Source: Vibrio hippocampi
Lineage (GTDB): Bacteria; Pseudomonadota; Gammaproteobacteria; Enterobacterales; Vibrionaceae
Direction of reading: 5' to 3'
DNA length: 64,000 nt
Assembly: GCF_921292975.1 (NCBI RefSeq)
Contig: NZ_CAKLCM010000002.1
Span: forward strand, 62,001 to 126,000
This document shows, piece after piece, positions 53,352-64,000 of the stretch (positions are counted from its first letter, which is position 1; each line of letters begins with the position of its first letter). The position numbers were made by a program, and so were the translations under genes. The notes under the pieces are model-generated. The model ran no database searches, had not been told where the DNA came from, and saw nothing but the letters and a program-made list of their open reading frames with translations.

Positions 53352-56300
53352 ATGAGAATTTTGCGTGGCTCCCCAGCTCTTTCTGAGTTTCGTGTTAACA
53401 AGCTACTAGAGCTTTGTCGTGAATTAAGCTTACCAGTCACTGGTATTTACGCTGAATTTACCCACTTCGCCGATCTTACCGCTGATCTAGACGCCTCTGA
53501 GCTAGAAAAGCTAGAAAAGTTGCTGACTTACGGTCCAACGATTGAAGAGCATGAGCCAAATGGCACTCTGCTTCTTGTGACGCCTCGTCCTGGCACTATC
53601 TCTCCATGGTCATCTAAATCGACTGACATCGCTCGTAACTGTGGTCTCAATAAAGTGGCTCGCTTGGAGCGTGGTACCGCTTATTATGTCGAAAGCTCTG
53701 CGGAGTTAACGGAACTGCAACTGGTCGAGTTAAAAGCTGTCTTGCATGACCGCATGATGGAAGTGGTGTTTAGCGAATTTGAAGCAGCACAAGCACTATT
53801 TCAAGTCGCAGAACCAGCACCAGTTGCCGATGTTGATCTTATGACCGGCGGTCGTAAAGCATTAGAGCAAGCCAACGTTACACTGGGTCTTGCACTGGCT
53901 GAAGATGAAATTGATTACTTGCTCGAAAGTTTTGTGACTAAGCTAGAGCGCAATCCGACAGATATCGAACTGATGATGTTTGCGCAGGCTAACTCAGAAC
54001 ACTGCCGCCACAAAATCTTTAATGCAGATTGGACTATCGATGGCGTCAAGCAAGAGAAGTCTCTGTTTAAGATGATTAAGAACACCTTTGAAACGACACC
54101 AGACCATGTACTGTCCGCTTATAAAGATAACGCAGCGGTTATGGAAGGCTCTCAAGTGGGTCGTTTCTTCCCAGATCCAAAAACACGTCAGTATGGCTAC
54201 AACCAAGAGCAAGCGCATATTCTCATGAAGGTGGAAACCCATAACCACCCAACCGCGATTTCTCCTTGGCCGGGTGCGTCAACAGGTTCAGGCGGTGAAA
54301 TCCGTGATGAAGGCGCAACCGGTATTGGTGGTAAGCCAAAAGCAGGTCTTGTTGGTTTTACCACTTCTAACTTGCGTATTCCGGGCTTCGAACAGCCTTG
54401 GGAAACGGACTTTGGTAAGCCAGGTCGTATCGTTAATGCGCTAGATATTATGCTAGAGGGTCCTTTAGGCGGTGCGGCATTCAACAACGAATTTGGTCGT
54501 CCAAACCTACTCGGTTACTTCCGTACTTATGAAGAAAAAGTGACCTCTCATGCGGGTGAAGAGATCCGTGGTTACCACAAGCCAATCATGATTGCGGGTG
54601 GTATGGGTAATATCCGTGATGAGCATGTTCAGAAGAAAGAGATCCCAGTGGGCGCAAGCCTTATTGTACTGGGTGGTCCGGCAATGAACATCGGTCTTGG
54701 TGGTGGTGCTGCGTCTTCAATGGCGTCGGGTCAATCGGCTGAAGATTTAGATTTTGCTTCGGTACAGCGTGAAAACCCTGAGATGGAACGCCGTTGCCAA
54801 GAGGTTATTGACCGCTGCTGGCAGATGGGTGAACAAAACCCTATCGCCTTTATCCACGATGTGGGCGCAGGCGGTATCTCAAACGCATTACCAGAGTTGG
54901 TCGATGACGGTGAACGTGGCGGTATTTTCCAGTTACGTGATGTGCCTAATGACGAACCGGGCATGAGCCCGCTCGAGATCTGGTGTAACGAATCTCAAGA
55001 ACGTTATGTATTAGCGGTAGCGCCAGAGAAGATGGCGGAATTTGACGCTATCTGTCAGCGTGAGCGTGCACCTTATGCCGTTGTTGGTATTGCCACTGAA
55101 GAGCGTGATTTGAAACTAGAAGACTCGCACTTCGAGAACACGCCGATTGATATGCCAATGGACATCCTGCTAGGCAAAACGCCGAAAATGCACCGCGATG
55201 CGCAAACATTGAAAGTCGAAAGCCCAGCGATTGATCGTGACGGTATTGAACTCAATGATGCGGCTGAACGTGTACTGCGTCTGCCAACCGTCGCAGAGAA
55301 AACATTCTTGATTACCATTGGTGACCGCACCGTAACAGGTCTTGTCGCGCGCGATCAAATGGTCGGTCCTTGGCAGGTTCCTGTGGCGAACTGTGCGGTG
55401 ACTGCGGCAAGTTATGATACTTACCATGGTGAAGCGATGTCGATGGGTGAACGTACGCCAGTCGCTCTGCTTGACTTTGGTGCTTCTGCCCGCCTTGCAG
55501 TGGGTGAGTCTTTGACCAACATCGCGGCGACGGATATCGGTGATATTAAGCGCATTAAGCTTTCTGCAAACTGGATGTCGCCAGCGGGTCACCCGGGTGA
55601 AGACGCGGGTCTTTATGAAGCGGTTAAAGCGGTGGGTGAGGAGTTATGTCCAGCACTAGGTCTGACGATTCCAGTCGGTAAAGATTCAATGTCGATGAAG
55701 ACTAAGTGGAATGACAACGGTGAAGACAAAGAGGTGACCTCGCCACTATCACTGGTTATTACCGCATTTGGTCGTGTTGAAGACGTTCGTAAGACTGTAA
55801 CGCCACAGCTACGCACAGACAAAGGCGATACTTCGCTACTATTGGTCGACCTTGGCAACGGTAAAAACCGCCTTGGTGCGACTGCGTTGGCTCAGGTTTA
55901 CAAGCAACTTGGTGACAAGCCTGCGGACGTTGATAACGCAGAGCAGCTAAAAGGCTTCTTTGATGCGATGCAGACGCTAGTGCGTGATGACAAGCTAGTG
56001 GCTTATCACGATAAGGGCGATGGCGGTCTATTTGTAACGCTGGCCGAGATGGCGTTTGCGGGTCACTGTGGTCTGAAAGCGGATATTGCGGCTTTAGGTG
56101 AAGATACTCTGGCTGCGCTATTTAACGAAGAGTTGGGTGCGGTGATTCAAGTCAGCAATGATGACCTAGCAGCGGTGCAAAGCGTACTTGCGGCTAACGG
56201 TCTGGAGACCTGTTCACATGTTCTAGGTAGCGTTGAAGCTTCTGACCGCTTGGTGATTACGTCAGGCGATGCTGTCGTACTGGAGCGTTCTCGTATCGAG

Positions 56301-57251
56301 CTTCGCACTATCTGGGCAGAAACAACGCATAAGATGCAAGCCCTACGTGATAACTCAGCGTGTGCAGACCAAGAATTTGCGGCTAAGAAAGACAACTCTG
56401 ACCCTGGTCTCAATGTAAAACTCAGCTTTGATGTCAATGAAGACATTGCTGCGCCATACATTGCCACAGGCGCTAAGCCGAAGATGGCTATCTTGCGTGA
56501 GCAGGGTGTGAACTCTCATGTTGAAATGGCTGCGGCGTTTGATCGTGCTGGCTTTGAAGCCACCGATATCCATATGAGCGACATCCTCACAGGTCAAGCG
56601 GTGTTGGAGCAGTACCAAGGTCTTGTGGCTTGTGGTGGTTTCTCTTACGGTGACGTATTGGGTGCAGGTGAAGGTTGGGCGAAGTCTATTCTGTTTAATG
56701 ACCAAGCTCGTGACCAGTTCCAAAGCTTCTTCCAGCGTGAAGATACGTTCTCACTAGGTGTGTGTAATGGCTGTCAGATGCTATCAAACCTAAAAGAACT
56801 GATCCCAGGTGCAGACTTATGGCCACGCTTTGTCCGCAACGAATCTGAGCGTTTTGAAGCTCGCTTTAGCCTAGTTGAAGTTCAGAAGTCTGACTCGATC
56901 TTCTTCGATGGTATGGAAGGTTCTCGCATGCCTATCGCGGTTTCTCACGGTGAAGGTCGTGTCGAAGTCCGTAATGCTGACCACCTAAGTGCGATTGAAG
57001 CATCCGGTACTGTGGCGGTGCGCTATGTTGATAACCTAGGTAATCCAACTCAGCAGTACCCGAACAACCCGAATGGCTCACCAAACGCGATTACCGGTCT
57101 GACGACTCGTGATGGTCGTGTGACGATTATGATGCCGCACCCTGAGCGTGTATTCCGTACTGTTGCTAACTCTTGGGCGCCAGAGTCTTGGGGTGAGGAT
57201 AGTGCTTGGATGCGTATGTTCCGTAATGCACGGGTTAATGTGGGTAAATAA
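53352..57251 (+). CDS. purL: Phosphoribosylformylglycinamidine synthase
   Basis: A 1299-aa large-type PurL which makes FGAM from FGAR, glutamine and ATP (purine synthesis, step 4). ATG 53352 is taken because homologues begin [11 protein letters not shown]; the TTG at 53331 is not needed. Domain order: N-terminal PurS-like (1-150), linker, ATPase with [17 protein letters not shown] (~295), second ATPase half (~640-1000), and glutamine amidotransferase (~1035-1299) with nucleophile in GVCNGCQM and [10 protein letters not shown]. Confidence 0.98.
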   Translation: MRILRGSPALSEFRVNKLLELCRELSLPVTGIYAEFTHFADLTADLDASELEKLEKLLTYGPTIEEHEPNGTLLLVTPRPGTISPWSSKSTDIARNCGLNKVARLERGTAYYVESSAELTELQLVELKAVLHDRMMEVVFSEFEAAQALFQVAEPAPVADVDLMTGGRKALEQANVTLGLALAEDEIDYLLESFVTKLERNPTDIELMMFAQANSEHCRHKIFNADWTIDGVKQEKSLFKMIKNTFETTPDHVLSAYKDNAAVMEGSQVGRFFPDPKTRQYGYNQEQAHILMKVETHNHPTAISPWPGASTGSGGEIRDEGATGIGGKPKAGLVGFTTSNLRIPGFEQPWETDFGKPGRIVNALDIMLEGPLGGAAFNNEFGRPNLLGYFRTYEEKVTSHAGEEIRGYHKPIMIAGGMGNIRDEHVQKKEIPVGASLIVLGGPAMNIGLGGGAASSMASGQSAEDLDFASVQRENPEMERRCQEVIDRCWQMGEQNPIAFIHDVGAGGISNALPELVDDGERGGIFQLRDVPNDEPGMSPLEIWCNESQERYVLAVAPEKMAEFDAICQRERAPYAVVGIATEERDLKLEDSHFENTPIDMPMDILLGKTPKMHRDAQTLKVESPAIDRDGIELNDAAERVLRLPTVAEKTFLITIGDRTVTGLVARDQMVGPWQVPVANCAVTAASYDTYHGEAMSMGERTPVALLDFGASARLAVGESLTNIAATDIGDIKRIKLSANWMSPAGHPGEDAGLYEAVKAVGEELCPALGLTIPVGKDSMSMKTKWNDNGEDKEVTSPLSLVITAFGRVEDVRKTVTPQLRTDKGDTSLLLVDLGNGKNRLGATALAQVYKQLGDKPADVDNAEQLKGFFDAMQTLVRDDKLVAYHDKGDGGLFVTLAEMAFAGHCGLKADIAALGEDTLAALFNEELGAVIQVSNDDLAAVQSVLAANGLETCSHVLGSVEASDRLVITSGDAVVLERSRIELRTIWAETTHKMQALRDNSACADQEFAAKKDNSDPGLNVKLSFDVNEDIAAPYIATGAKPKMAILREQGVNSHVEMAAAFDRAGFEATDIHMSDILTGQAVLEQYQGLVACGGFSYGDVLGAGEGWAKSILFNDQARDQFQSFFQREDTFSLGVCNGCQMLSNLKELIPGADLWPRFVRNESERFEARFSLVEVQKSDSIFFDGMEGSRMPIAVSHGEGRVEVRNADHLSAIEASGTVAVRYVDNLGNPTQQYPNNPNGSPNAITGLTTRDGRVTIMMPHPERVFRTVANSWAPESWGEDSAWMRMFRNARVNVGK

Positions 57252-57671
57252 GTATAAATCAGGTACTAGGCGCTAGGTTATAGGCGCTAGGAATTTGAAA
57301 ATTTGAGGCTTAGGTATTCGTACCTAAGCCTTTTTTTTGGCTTTAATTTAGCTGTTGGTGGAGGTAGGGGATTAATTCTGGTGTTAGCTTTAGTAGGATT
57401 GCGAGTGTAATCGCTTAAATATGAATAGAAAATGAAGCGAAAATAGATGGAATGTGGGATAGATCGAGATTTTGCGTTTTGAGATTTGAGCAAAATCACG
57501 CCAGTAGAATGTAAACCATGAGTAACGTTTAATATTGCAATAAGTTAGTGCGATGGCAGAACGAACAGGGTAAAATACCCTTCCTATTTGTATTATTTTA
57601 GTATTTATATAGAGTGATATTTGATAGCGACAAGCTCTGTATGGAGAAAGTAACGAAACAAGGAGTGAAAG
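57252..57671 (+). other. purL downstream intergenic region
   Basis: Contains a GGCGCTAGG direct repeat (57268-57292), the purL terminator, and then ~330 bp with no recognised gene, RNA or operator. Confidence 0.5.
57306..57338 (+). terminator. Intrinsic terminator of purL
   Basis: AGGCTTAGGTA pairs perfectly with TACCTAAGCCT around a TTCG tetraloop, followed by T7. Confidence 0.92.
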
Positions 57672-57962
57672 TTGGCAAAAGTAATGTTAACAGGCTATTT
57701 GATAGTGCCTAATCAAGATGTTCAAGCCATTGATCAAGCGCTTGAGGAGCATATTCAACTCACAAGAGATGAACCGGGTTGTCTGCTTTTTTATGTGAAT
57801 AAGCATGAAAGCATCGCCAATCGTTTTGATGTCTGTAAAGCGTTTGCCAACGAAGCTGCGTTTGAAGCACATCAAGCAAGAACGCAAGCGTCACCGTGGA
57901 GTAAAGTTGCGTCGAATGCGAGCCGTCACTATAGCGTGTCGGTCGTCTCTGAACAGCGTTAA
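57672..57962 (+). CDS. Antibiotic biosynthesis monooxygenase (ABM)-domain protein
   Basis: A 96-aa ferredoxin-like ABM/YgiN-type protein: N-terminal strand VMLTGYLIVP, then RDEPGCLLFYVNKHE and FDVCKAFANEAAFEAHQ. The likely start is TTG at 57672, 6 bp after AGGAG; ATG 57684 lacks a ribosome site. Family members oxidise quinols or aromatic compounds without cofactor; the substrate here is unknown. Followed 38 bp later by a HAD phosphatase gene. Confidence 0.83.
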   Translation: MAKVMLTGYLIVPNQDVQAIDQALEEHIQLTRDEPGCLLFYVNKHESIANRFDVCKAFANEAAFEAHQARTQASPWSKVASNASRHYSVSVVSEQR

Positions 57963-58000
57963 CTTGCAACGCGCAATCTTAGCTCAGTATCAGTAACGCA

Positions 58001-58495
58001 ATGGGCAATCTAACTCAACAGACTATTTATCTTTTTGATTGGGGCGACACTTTGATGGTGGATTTTCCCAATCAGAAAGGGAAAATGTGTGACTGGTCTC
58101 GTATTGAGGCAGTCGCGGATGCTGATAGTCTGTTATCCCATCTCTCCAAGCAACATCCTATCTATATTGCCACTAATGCCGCTGACTCAAATGAATCGGA
58201 AATAGCCCAAGCTTTCCAAGCGGTGGGGTTAGATCGGTTTATCTCCGGTTATTTTTGCTTTGCCAACCTTGGTATTGCCAAAGGAAGCGCCGAGTTTTTC
58301 CTCTCCATTGTTGAGCGACTTGGTGTTGAAGCAAGCCAAGTGGTGATGATCGGCGACACCCTATCAAAAGATGTCTATCCTGCTCTTGAAGCGGGTCTAT
58401 CTGCTATCTGGTTCAACCCTAGTCAAACGGTTACTGATGACTTCACTGGAACACAAATAGCGACATTGAGTGAGCTAATTGAACACTCATTATGA
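58001..58495 (+). CDS. HAD-superfamily hydrolase
   Basis: A 164-aa HAD phosphatase-like protein without a large cap. Motif I reads FDWGDTL (~13-19), where the second acid is displaced from the usual DxD to DxxD. Motif II is in IYIATNAA, motif III Lys in GIAKGSAEFF, and motif IV in MIGDTLSKDV. The substrate is unknown. Likely co-transcribed with the ABM protein. Confidence 0.84.
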   Translation: MGNLTQQTIYLFDWGDTLMVDFPNQKGKMCDWSRIEAVADADSLLSHLSKQHPIYIATNAADSNESEIAQAFQAVGLDRFISGYFCFANLGIAKGSAEFFLSIVERLGVEASQVVMIGDTLSKDVYPALEAGLSAIWFNPSQTVTDDFTGTQIATLSELIEHSL

Positions 58496-58629
58496 GTCTT
58501 GCTTAAATCTTAGTCGGTTTGTCTTTGCATCACTTTCAATGAAAACAGCTAAATCAATAAAATAACTAGAGAATAGGGACAGTACGACTAGACTTGTTTA
58601 CATACCTCGCTTGTGTGGAATGGACTTTT

Positions 58630-60318
58630 ATGAAGCCATGTTTAGTCTTATTGTTGATGATGGTTAGCGTTAATCTTGCCGCTAGTTCTTTAGTTAGTCA
58701 TGCTTTAGTCACCAACCAACTGGGTTATTATCCTTCCGCGGACAAAAAAGCTTACCTGATTGGTGATCAAGAAAAGCAGATAGAATTAGTCTCTATGCGT
58801 GATAACAGCGCGGTCGCCAGCTATCCATTAATCGAAAATAATTCGTTACCTGATGGTCGACAAGTTTACGAGGCCGACTTCTCTAGCCTAACGGTTCCCG
58901 GATGGTATTACTTTCGATCCACCAAGGGACAATCGACACCATTTGAGATCAGCGAAACGGTATATGAAGCGCTAAACAATAGTTTGGTGCACGCTTTCTA
59001 CTTGCAGCGTTCAGGCGAAGCGGTGCACTCTCCAGTCACCGGAATGGCGAGACCTGCTAGTCATCTTGAGGATGGCGTGATCGTTCGTAGTGATGCATTT
59101 CACACCGAAGGGGAGAAATATGATGGTCGTGGTGGTTGGTATGATGCTGGAGATTTTGGAAAGTATGTTGCGACCACGACGATTTCGGTCGCTCGACTGC
59201 TAGAAGCGTACCAACAAGCGCCGGAACTGTTCGACGCTCAGCAGATCAATAATATGCCGGTCATTTTAGATGAAGCGTTATTTGGTTTGTTGTGGCTAGA
59301 GAAAATGCAACGTGAAGATGGGGCGGTTTATCGAAAGATTTCAGGCGCTAAGTGGCCAGAACAAATCCCGCCATGGTTGGATCGTCAGCCGCGTTATGTC
59401 TATGGTGTCAGCACGCCAGAAACGGCAAAATATGCGGCAACGTTGGCATTCGCTGCTAGAGTATATAAGCGTTATGACGATCAACTGGCAGGGCGATTTT
59501 TAGCATCAGCACAGAAGGCGTGGGGATTTCTTGCCACTCAGTCGCAGCAATTTATCGATTGGAGAAATGAAGATGACTCCGGTTCGGGACCTTATATTCG
59601 CAATGAATATGATCAAGAGGCGGCTTTAGCGACGGATGTTGATGATAGAATTTGGGCCGCTTCTGAGCTCTATCTCGCCACACAGTCTCCTAAGTTCTAT
59701 CAATATATCGAAACGCACTATCCAAAGATGATGGAGCAGGATGATGGTATGTTGGATATCTTTGAGTGGAAAAATCCCATCCTGTTAGGTCTTTGGCACT
59801 TAGTTGAATCCCTTGATACCCCATTGACTCAAACCATGGAAAAAGACCTGCACAACTTGGCTATTCGCTATGTACTGCAAGCAGAGGCGTCGCCATTTTA
59901 TGTCGCCAATCAAAGGTTTGTCTGGGGTTCCAATAAAATGACGGCAGAAGCGGGAATTGTGATTGCCCTCGGAGCGAAGTTGTCTCCGGATGACAACTTT
60001 CGAGCTTCGGTGCAGTCTCAGTTAGACTATCTACTGGGTGCCAATGCATTTAATCTGAGTTTTGTCACTCACTTTGGTACTTACAGTGTGCGTAATCAAC
60101 ATCATCTTTACCAAATTAGTACAGGAGTGAGTCTGCCAGGTTATTTGGTGGGAGGACCAAATAGTATCGCTCAGGCGAATATTGCTCCAAAAGACATGGG
60201 CATGTTGAGCTATATTGATGATCCTCGTGCTTATGCAGTCAATGAATTTTCTATTGATTATAACGCGGCGTTAATAGGCTTGATTGCCGCTCACCATGCG
60301 TTAAAGAATAGGCGTTAA
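58630..60318 (+). CDS. Glycoside hydrolase family 9 enzyme, secreted
   Basis: From ATG 58630 (MKPCLVLLLMMVSVNLAAS) 562 aa with a Sec signal peptide. An N-terminal Ig-like domain (~20-105, beginning VTNQLGYYP) precedes the GH9 catalytic barrel, with GGWYDAGDFGKY (~170-181; catalytic Asp pair) and the C-terminal signature EFSIDYNAAL (acid/base Glu). GH9 members act on cellulose, cello-oligosaccharides or chitosan oligomers. It stands alone, without transporter or regulator. Confidence 0.92.
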   Translation: MKPCLVLLLMMVSVNLAASSLVSHALVTNQLGYYPSADKKAYLIGDQEKQIELVSMRDNSAVASYPLIENNSLPDGRQVYEADFSSLTVPGWYYFRSTKGQSTPFEISETVYEALNNSLVHAFYLQRSGEAVHSPVTGMARPASHLEDGVIVRSDAFHTEGEKYDGRGGWYDAGDFGKYVATTTISVARLLEAYQQAPELFDAQQINNMPVILDEALFGLLWLEKMQREDGAVYRKISGAKWPEQIPPWLDRQPRYVYGVSTPETAKYAATLAFAARVYKRYDDQLAGRFLASAQKAWGFLATQSQQFIDWRNEDDSGSGPYIRNEYDQEAALATDVDDRIWAASELYLATQSPKFYQYIETHYPKMMEQDDGMLDIFEWKNPILLGLWHLVESLDTPLTQTMEKDLHNLAIRYVLQAEASPFYVANQRFVWGSNKMTAEAGIVIALGAKLSPDDNFRASVQSQLDYLLGANAFNLSFVTHFGTYSVRNQHHLYQISTGVSLPGYLVGGPNSIAQANIAPKDMGMLSYIDDPRAYAVNEFSIDYNAALIGLIAAHHALKNRR

Positions 60319-60516
60319 AAAATATGCGCTAAAAAATATGCATTAACAAAACAGACAAAAAGTCGAAACTAATTAGTCAGCGTGATTATTTTTATCATTG
60401 ACGTAAAATTATTTTGATATTATCGCTATTTTTACAGTATACCAGTGCAAATTGTTGTATTTATTGTTATAAATTGTTGTTCATATTTTATAGTCTCAGC
60501 GATAAGGAAATAAACA
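60319..60516 (+). other. GH9-DUF4870 intergenic region
   Basis: Begins with short imperfect repeats of the GCGTTAAAAAATATGC type (60311-60350), then AT-rich promoter-like DNA. No terminator of the GH9 gene is evident. Confidence 0.45.
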
Positions 60517-60861
60517 ATGAGTGAAGATGTGGGTAGTCATGTAGAAGCAGATTCAGTTCGTACTCATGCATTAGTCTGTTATGGGCTTATGGTACTTAGT
60601 ATGTTAACGGGTGGTATTGCAGGGATTGTTGGCTTGATTTGGGCATATGTGAAAAAGGGTGACGCAGTAGGTACTATCTATGAGTCACACTTTGCCAATA
60701 TTATTAGCACATTCTGGATTGGTCTCGTTTTAGGGATTATAGCGGTTGTGACTCTAGTGTTTGTTGTGGGTTATTTGATTGCGATAGCAGCGGCTATTTA
60801 CTGTTTATACCGCTTCATCAAAGGCATTATTCGTACTATTGATCGCAAGGCATACGCCTAA
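60517..60861 (+). CDS. DUF4870-like membrane protein
   Basis: A 114-aa protein with three membrane segments (~20-45, 62-80 and 80-100) and the DUF4870 layout, including an IWAYVKKGDA loop after the first helix and a SHFANIISTFW stretch. It follows AAGGAAATAAACA upstream of the ATG. Role unknown. Confidence 0.85.
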   Translation: MSEDVGSHVEADSVRTHALVCYGLMVLSMLTGGIAGIVGLIWAYVKKGDAVGTIYESHFANIISTFWIGLVLGIIAVVTLVFVVGYLIAIAAAIYCLYRFIKGIIRTIDRKAYA

Positions 60862-60889
60862 TTTACCCGCGGCAAAAAATGAATAAACA

Positions 60890-60927
60890 AAAACGCCCAA
60901 GAGCCTTAACTCTTGGGCGTTTTTTTA
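60890..60927. terminator. Bidirectional terminator between the DUF4870 gene and proS
   Basis: AAACGCCCAAGAG pairs with CTCTTGGGCGTTT around a CCTTAA loop; A- and T-runs flank both sides. Confidence 0.9.
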
Positions 60928-60937
60928 ATCGTTGCGA

Positions 60938-62656
60938 TTAAGCGCTAATTTGTGCTTGCAGATGAGCAATAATGTCATCGATAGCGACGGGGGTTTTTTC
61001 ACCGTTGCGACGATTTTTATACTCGAAATTGCCTTCATCCATACTACGGTCACCAATGACGACAGTATGAGGAATACCAACCAGTTCCATATCAGAGAAC
61101 ATCACACCAGGACGCTCTTTACGGTCATCAAACAGTACTTCAAAGCCAGCAGCTGTCAGTTCAGCGTATAGCTTTTCTGCCGCTTCTTTAACGCGTTCAG
61201 ATTTGTGCATGTTCATTGGCACGATAGCAATCTGGAATGGGGCAAGTGCGTCCGGCCAGATAATGCCGTATTTATCGTTATTTTGCTCGATAGCAGACGC
61301 CACGACACGAGAAACACCGATACCATAGCAACCCATCTCCAAGATGACGTTTTTGCCATCTGGACCTAGCACACCACAGTTCATCTTCTCAGAGTAGTTG
61401 GTACCGAGTTGGAAGATATGACCGACTTCAATACCACGCTTAAGCAAGATTGTGCCTTGACCACATGGGCTAGGATCACCTTCTACCACGTTGCGTAGAT
61501 CTTCAATTTGACCAAGTTCTACATCGCGACCCCAGTTGATGCCGAAGTAATGTTTATCATCGATGTTAGCACCCGCGCCAAAATCGCTCATTGCAGCCAC
61601 AGTACGATCAACAATAAATGGCAGTGCTAGATTGACTGGACCCAGTGAACCCGGACCAGCGCCAATGGCTGCACGAATTTCTTCTTCTGTCGCCATTTCA
61701 AGTGGAGATGCGACTTGAGGTAGGTTCTCTGCTTTGATTTCGTTCAGTTCATGGTCGCCACGGATGATGAGACCAATTAGCTCGGCGTCAACTTCATCGG
61801 ATGCTTTAACAAATAGGGTTTTAACCGTCTTTTCAATCGGTAGTTCGAACTGCTCTACCAATTCAGCGATTGTTTTCGCATTCGGGGTATCAACTAGCGT
61901 CATCGCTTCGCTTGGCGCTGCACGCTCATAAGCTGGCGCAAGTGCTTCCGCTTTCTCGATGTTGGCGGCATAGTCAGATTCGCTAGAGAATGCGATGAGG
62001 TCTTCACCACTTTCTGCTAATACGTGGAATTCATGTGAACCACTACCACCGATAGCGCCCGTGTCAGCAAGAACTGGACGGTAGTCGAGACCCATACGAT
62101 CGAAAGCTTTGCAGTAAGCGTCGTGCATCACATCATAAGACTTTTGTAGACCGTCTTTATCGATATCAAAGCTGTATGCATCCATCATTGAAAATTCACG
62201 TGCGCGCATAACACCAAAGCGTGGGCGGCGTTCGTCACGGAATTTCGTTTGGATCTGATATAGGTTGAGTGGTAGTTGCTTGTAAGAACTCACTTCGTTA
62301 CGAACAAGGCTAGTCACTACCTCTTCCGCCGTCGGGCTCAATACAAAAGGACGCTCATGACGGTCAGTAAAACGAAGCAGTTCTGCGCCCATCTTTTCTG
62401 AACGACCAGTCTCTTCCCAAAGCTCAAAGGGTTGAACAACGGGCATTAGAGTTTCTACTGCGCCAGCGTTGTCAATTTCTTGGCGAACAATGTTTTCGAC
62501 TTTACGCAGTACGCGAAGACCGGTTGGCAACCATGTGTAAAGACCTGATGCCAATTTACGGATCATACCCGCACGTAGCATGAGCTGGTGGCTCACTACT
62601 TCCGCGTCGTTTGGTGTTTCCTTCAGAGTAGAGAGAAGGTAATTACTGGTACGCAT
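60938..62656 (-). CDS. proS: Prolyl-tRNA synthetase
   Basis: A 572-aa class II synthetase charging tRNA-Pro. Catalytic motifs appear in [18 protein letters not shown] (N-terminus), the [17 protein letters not shown] motif 2 (~140) and [15 protein letters not shown] (motif 3, ~435). An INS editing domain of ~180 residues between motifs 2 and 3 (~225-405) removes Ala-tRNA-Pro. C-terminal anticodon-binding domain is present. Confidence 0.98.
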   Translation of the reverse strand: MRTSNYLLSTLKETPNDAEVVSHQLMLRAGMIRKLASGLYTWLPTGLRVLRKVENIVRQEIDNAGAVETLMPVVQPFELWEETGRSEKMGAELLRFTDRHERPFVLSPTAEEVVTSLVRNEVSSYKQLPLNLYQIQTKFRDERRPRFGVMRAREFSMMDAYSFDIDKDGLQKSYDVMHDAYCKAFDRMGLDYRPVLADTGAIGGSGSHEFHVLAESGEDLIAFSSESDYAANIEKAEALAPAYERAAPSEAMTLVDTPNAKTIAELVEQFELPIEKTVKTLFVKASDEVDAELIGLIIRGDHELNEIKAENLPQVASPLEMATEEEIRAAIGAGPGSLGPVNLALPFIVDRTVAAMSDFGAGANIDDKHYFGINWGRDVELGQIEDLRNVVEGDPSPCGQGTILLKRGIEVGHIFQLGTNYSEKMNCGVLGPDGKNVILEMGCYGIGVSRVVASAIEQNNDKYGIIWPDALAPFQIAIVPMNMHKSERVKEAAEKLYAELTAAGFEVLFDDRKERPGVMFSDMELVGIPHTVVIGDRSMDEGNFEYKNRRNGEKTPVAIDDIIAHLQAQISA

Positions 62657-62764
62657 TTATGCTATCCATTCATCATGTTGAAAATAAGTTAAGCCGCCTA
62701 TGATATCAGCCAATTGATTATCTACAAAGAGCTATCTACAACAGGCGATTGCTCGGAGGCGCCC

Positions 62765-63469
62765 TTATAAAAGGACGATGTCTGTGACCAGTATAGTATT
62801 GTCGATCATTTGGAATTTGACGTTCCAATCGAATAAACAAACACCATATTCTTTTGTATCCGGCTTGCCTTTCTTGTAGGCGGGGCGTGGATCTTGCGCC
62901 AAGATTTCTTGAATTACTTGTTGCTTATATTCGCCGTTGCTCGCTTGATTCAGCTTATTTACGGCTTGTTCCGAGAAGCAAACGTCGACGAGTTCAGGTT
63001 CGGCCTCGGCATAACCTCCGGCGGCTTGAGAAATAGAATCGGAGTAGGGAATATAAGGCTTGATATCGACTATGGGAGTGCCATCGACAAGGTCAACACT
63101 GCCGAGCTGCAAATAGATTTGACTGCCTTTCTGTTTAATGCCTCGAAACTCTACTGCGGACATACCAATGCCATTGGGACGAAAAGAGGAGCGAGTGGCT
63201 AAGACACCAATACGTTCATTTCCTCCTAGACGTGGCGGTCTAACGGTAGGCTTCCAACCCGCGCTGAGGTTTTGATCAAACATAAACAGTAGCCAGAGGT
63301 GAGAGAATTGTTCAATCCCTCTTACCGCTTCGATACAGTTACTATCGCCGCAGAGCTTTATGCTGGCTGTGGCTGAAGAAACCAATCTAGGCTGACGGGG
63401 AACGGCAAACTTTTCTTTGTAAGGCGACTGGATGTGCCCAATAGGGGAAATATCGAATTTCACAGACAT
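62765..63469 (-). CDS. trmO: tRNA (adenine-37-N6)-methyltransferase TrmO
   Basis: A 234-aa protein from ATG 63469 (MSVKFDISPIGHI), matching the usual TrmO/TsaA start; frames opening at 63499 or 63523 are longer but lack a ribosome site. Conserved motifs: HIQSPYKEKFAVPRQP (~10-25), LWLLFMFDQN, RPPRLGGNERIGVLATRSSFRPN (positions ~88-110) and VDIKPYIPYSDS. It N6-methylates t6A37 of tRNA. Located 108 bp upstream of proS. Confidence 0.92.
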   Translation of the reverse strand: MSVKFDISPIGHIQSPYKEKFAVPRQPRLVSSATASIKLCGDSNCIEAVRGIEQFSHLWLLFMFDQNLSAGWKPTVRPPRLGGNERIGVLATRSSFRPNGIGMSAVEFRGIKQKGSQIYLQLGSVDLVDGTPIVDIKPYIPYSDSISQAAGGYAEAEPELVDVCFSEQAVNKLNQASNGEYKQQVIQEILAQDPRPAYKKGKPDTKEYGVCLFDWNVKFQMIDNTILVTDIVLL

Positions 63470-63853
63470 CAAAAGTGGTGGTTTATTTGTGTTTATCATT
63501 TCAGAACAGCGGAAATAATTCAATCAACAGCAACAGAGGAAAGACCAAGTGACACAAAGCCTGATACAAAACTAATTATCGGAGGTGTATCTCTTTATTA
63601 TTTTCGGTGCTCTATTGTTTTCGGTGCGGCATATGGATTACTTTAAAATCAGAGGATTAGCTACATTTAAACTGGCTGTATATGTTGCTAAATGCTACGA
63701 ATGGTAGCGAATTATTCTGAAATAACTGTCATCTAACGGTTAAAAATTCGGCTTATCACTTGAATGTTGCGTTTCTAGTCTATAGAATCCGCCGCTTTGA
63801 CGGAAAAATTGAGCTAGAAAAAGCTAGGACAATAACATTAAAGGGAGGGTCAG
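63470..63853. other. trmO-AbgT-paralogue intergenic region
   Basis: Divergent promoter region of about 380 bp, AT-rich. I see no recognisable operator, terminator or RNA. Confidence 0.45.
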
Positions 63854-64000
63854 ATGAGTTCGTCTGCCACTATGAAACACAACAAACCAAAGAAGCCGTT
63901 ATTTACACGCTTCCTCGATTCTGTCGAGTATCTAGGTAACTTACTACCGCACCCAATTACACTTTTTGCTATCTTCTGTCTCGCTATCCTTGTGATGTCT
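63854..64000 (+). CDS. AbgT-family transporter, partial at window end
   Basis: ATG 63854 has AGGGAGG 5 bp upstream. The 49 visible residues (MSSSATMKHNKPKKPLFTRF, then DSVEYLGNLLPHP) match the AbgT-family N-terminus including the LPHP segment before the first membrane helix. It continues beyond the window. Paralogue of the transporter at 46688. Confidence 0.87.
   Translation, partial: MSSSATMKHNKPKKPLFTRFLDSVEYLGNLLPHPITLFAIFCLAILVMS

Noticed and set aside
53994..56723. Several 70-140 codon antisense frames in purL
   Set aside because: Shadow frames of a conserved gene; none has a start signal.

Overview
The window looks like a stretch of a Vibrio (Vibrionaceae) large chromosome. The backbone blocks guaA, then smpB/ssrA-ratA-rnfH-bamE-recN-nadK-grpE-dnaK-dnaJ-minor pilins, then frmA/fghA-tadA-mltF-purL-proS-trmO, are typical of this genus in content and order. 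The tmRNA encodes the gammaproteobacterial tag ANDENYALAA. Species cannot be named from the sequence alone. No rRNA or tRNA gene was recognised.

Layout. 1-2.5 kb: guaA and a SatP-like acetate transporter, each with an intrinsic terminator. 2.5-16.5 kb: a poorly characterised envelope locus. Three leftward genes (one membrane protein, two lipoproteins) stand opposite an eight-gene rightward run: a coiled-coil membrane-anchored protein, a 962-aa FtsK/SpoIIIE-type ATPase with one intact and apparently two degenerate modules, four small or coiled-coil helical proteins, a glycerophosphodiesterase-like lipoprotein, and a large membrane protein with a PEGA-like C-terminus. This is the best candidate for an undescribed system; its ATPase layout and small helical partners recall type VII secretion, but that is inference.

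16.7-23 kb: an AT-rich operon matching E. coli yhfZ-yhfY-php-yhfU-yhfT-yhfX-yhfW, in a different order and without yhfS. 23-34 kb: an orphan HipB-like repressor with two palindromic operators, a complete type I-C CRISPR-Cas locus (cas3-cas5c-cas8c-cas7c-cas4-cas1-cas2) and an array of 29 full repeats. The distal end of the array is cut by an IS3-family remnant that runs directly into the ssrA terminator. Everything from about 2.5 kb to ssrA looks like accessory DNA beside the ssrA hotspot, although no integrase is present.

34-64 kb: core genes with recognisable regulation: LexA boxes before recN, sigma-32 promoters before grpE and dnaK, a PurR operator before purL. Protein quality control (trans-translation, DnaK-DnaJ-GrpE), outer-membrane assembly (BamE), NAD kinase and DNA repair sit together, followed by a minor-pilin operon, an AbgT-family transporter, glutathione-dependent formaldehyde detoxification, TadA, a 48-aa basic protein, MltF, PurL, a monooxygenase-like protein, a HAD phosphatase, a GH9 glycosidase, a DUF4870-like membrane protein, ProS, TrmO, and the start of a second AbgT-family transporter cut by the window edge.
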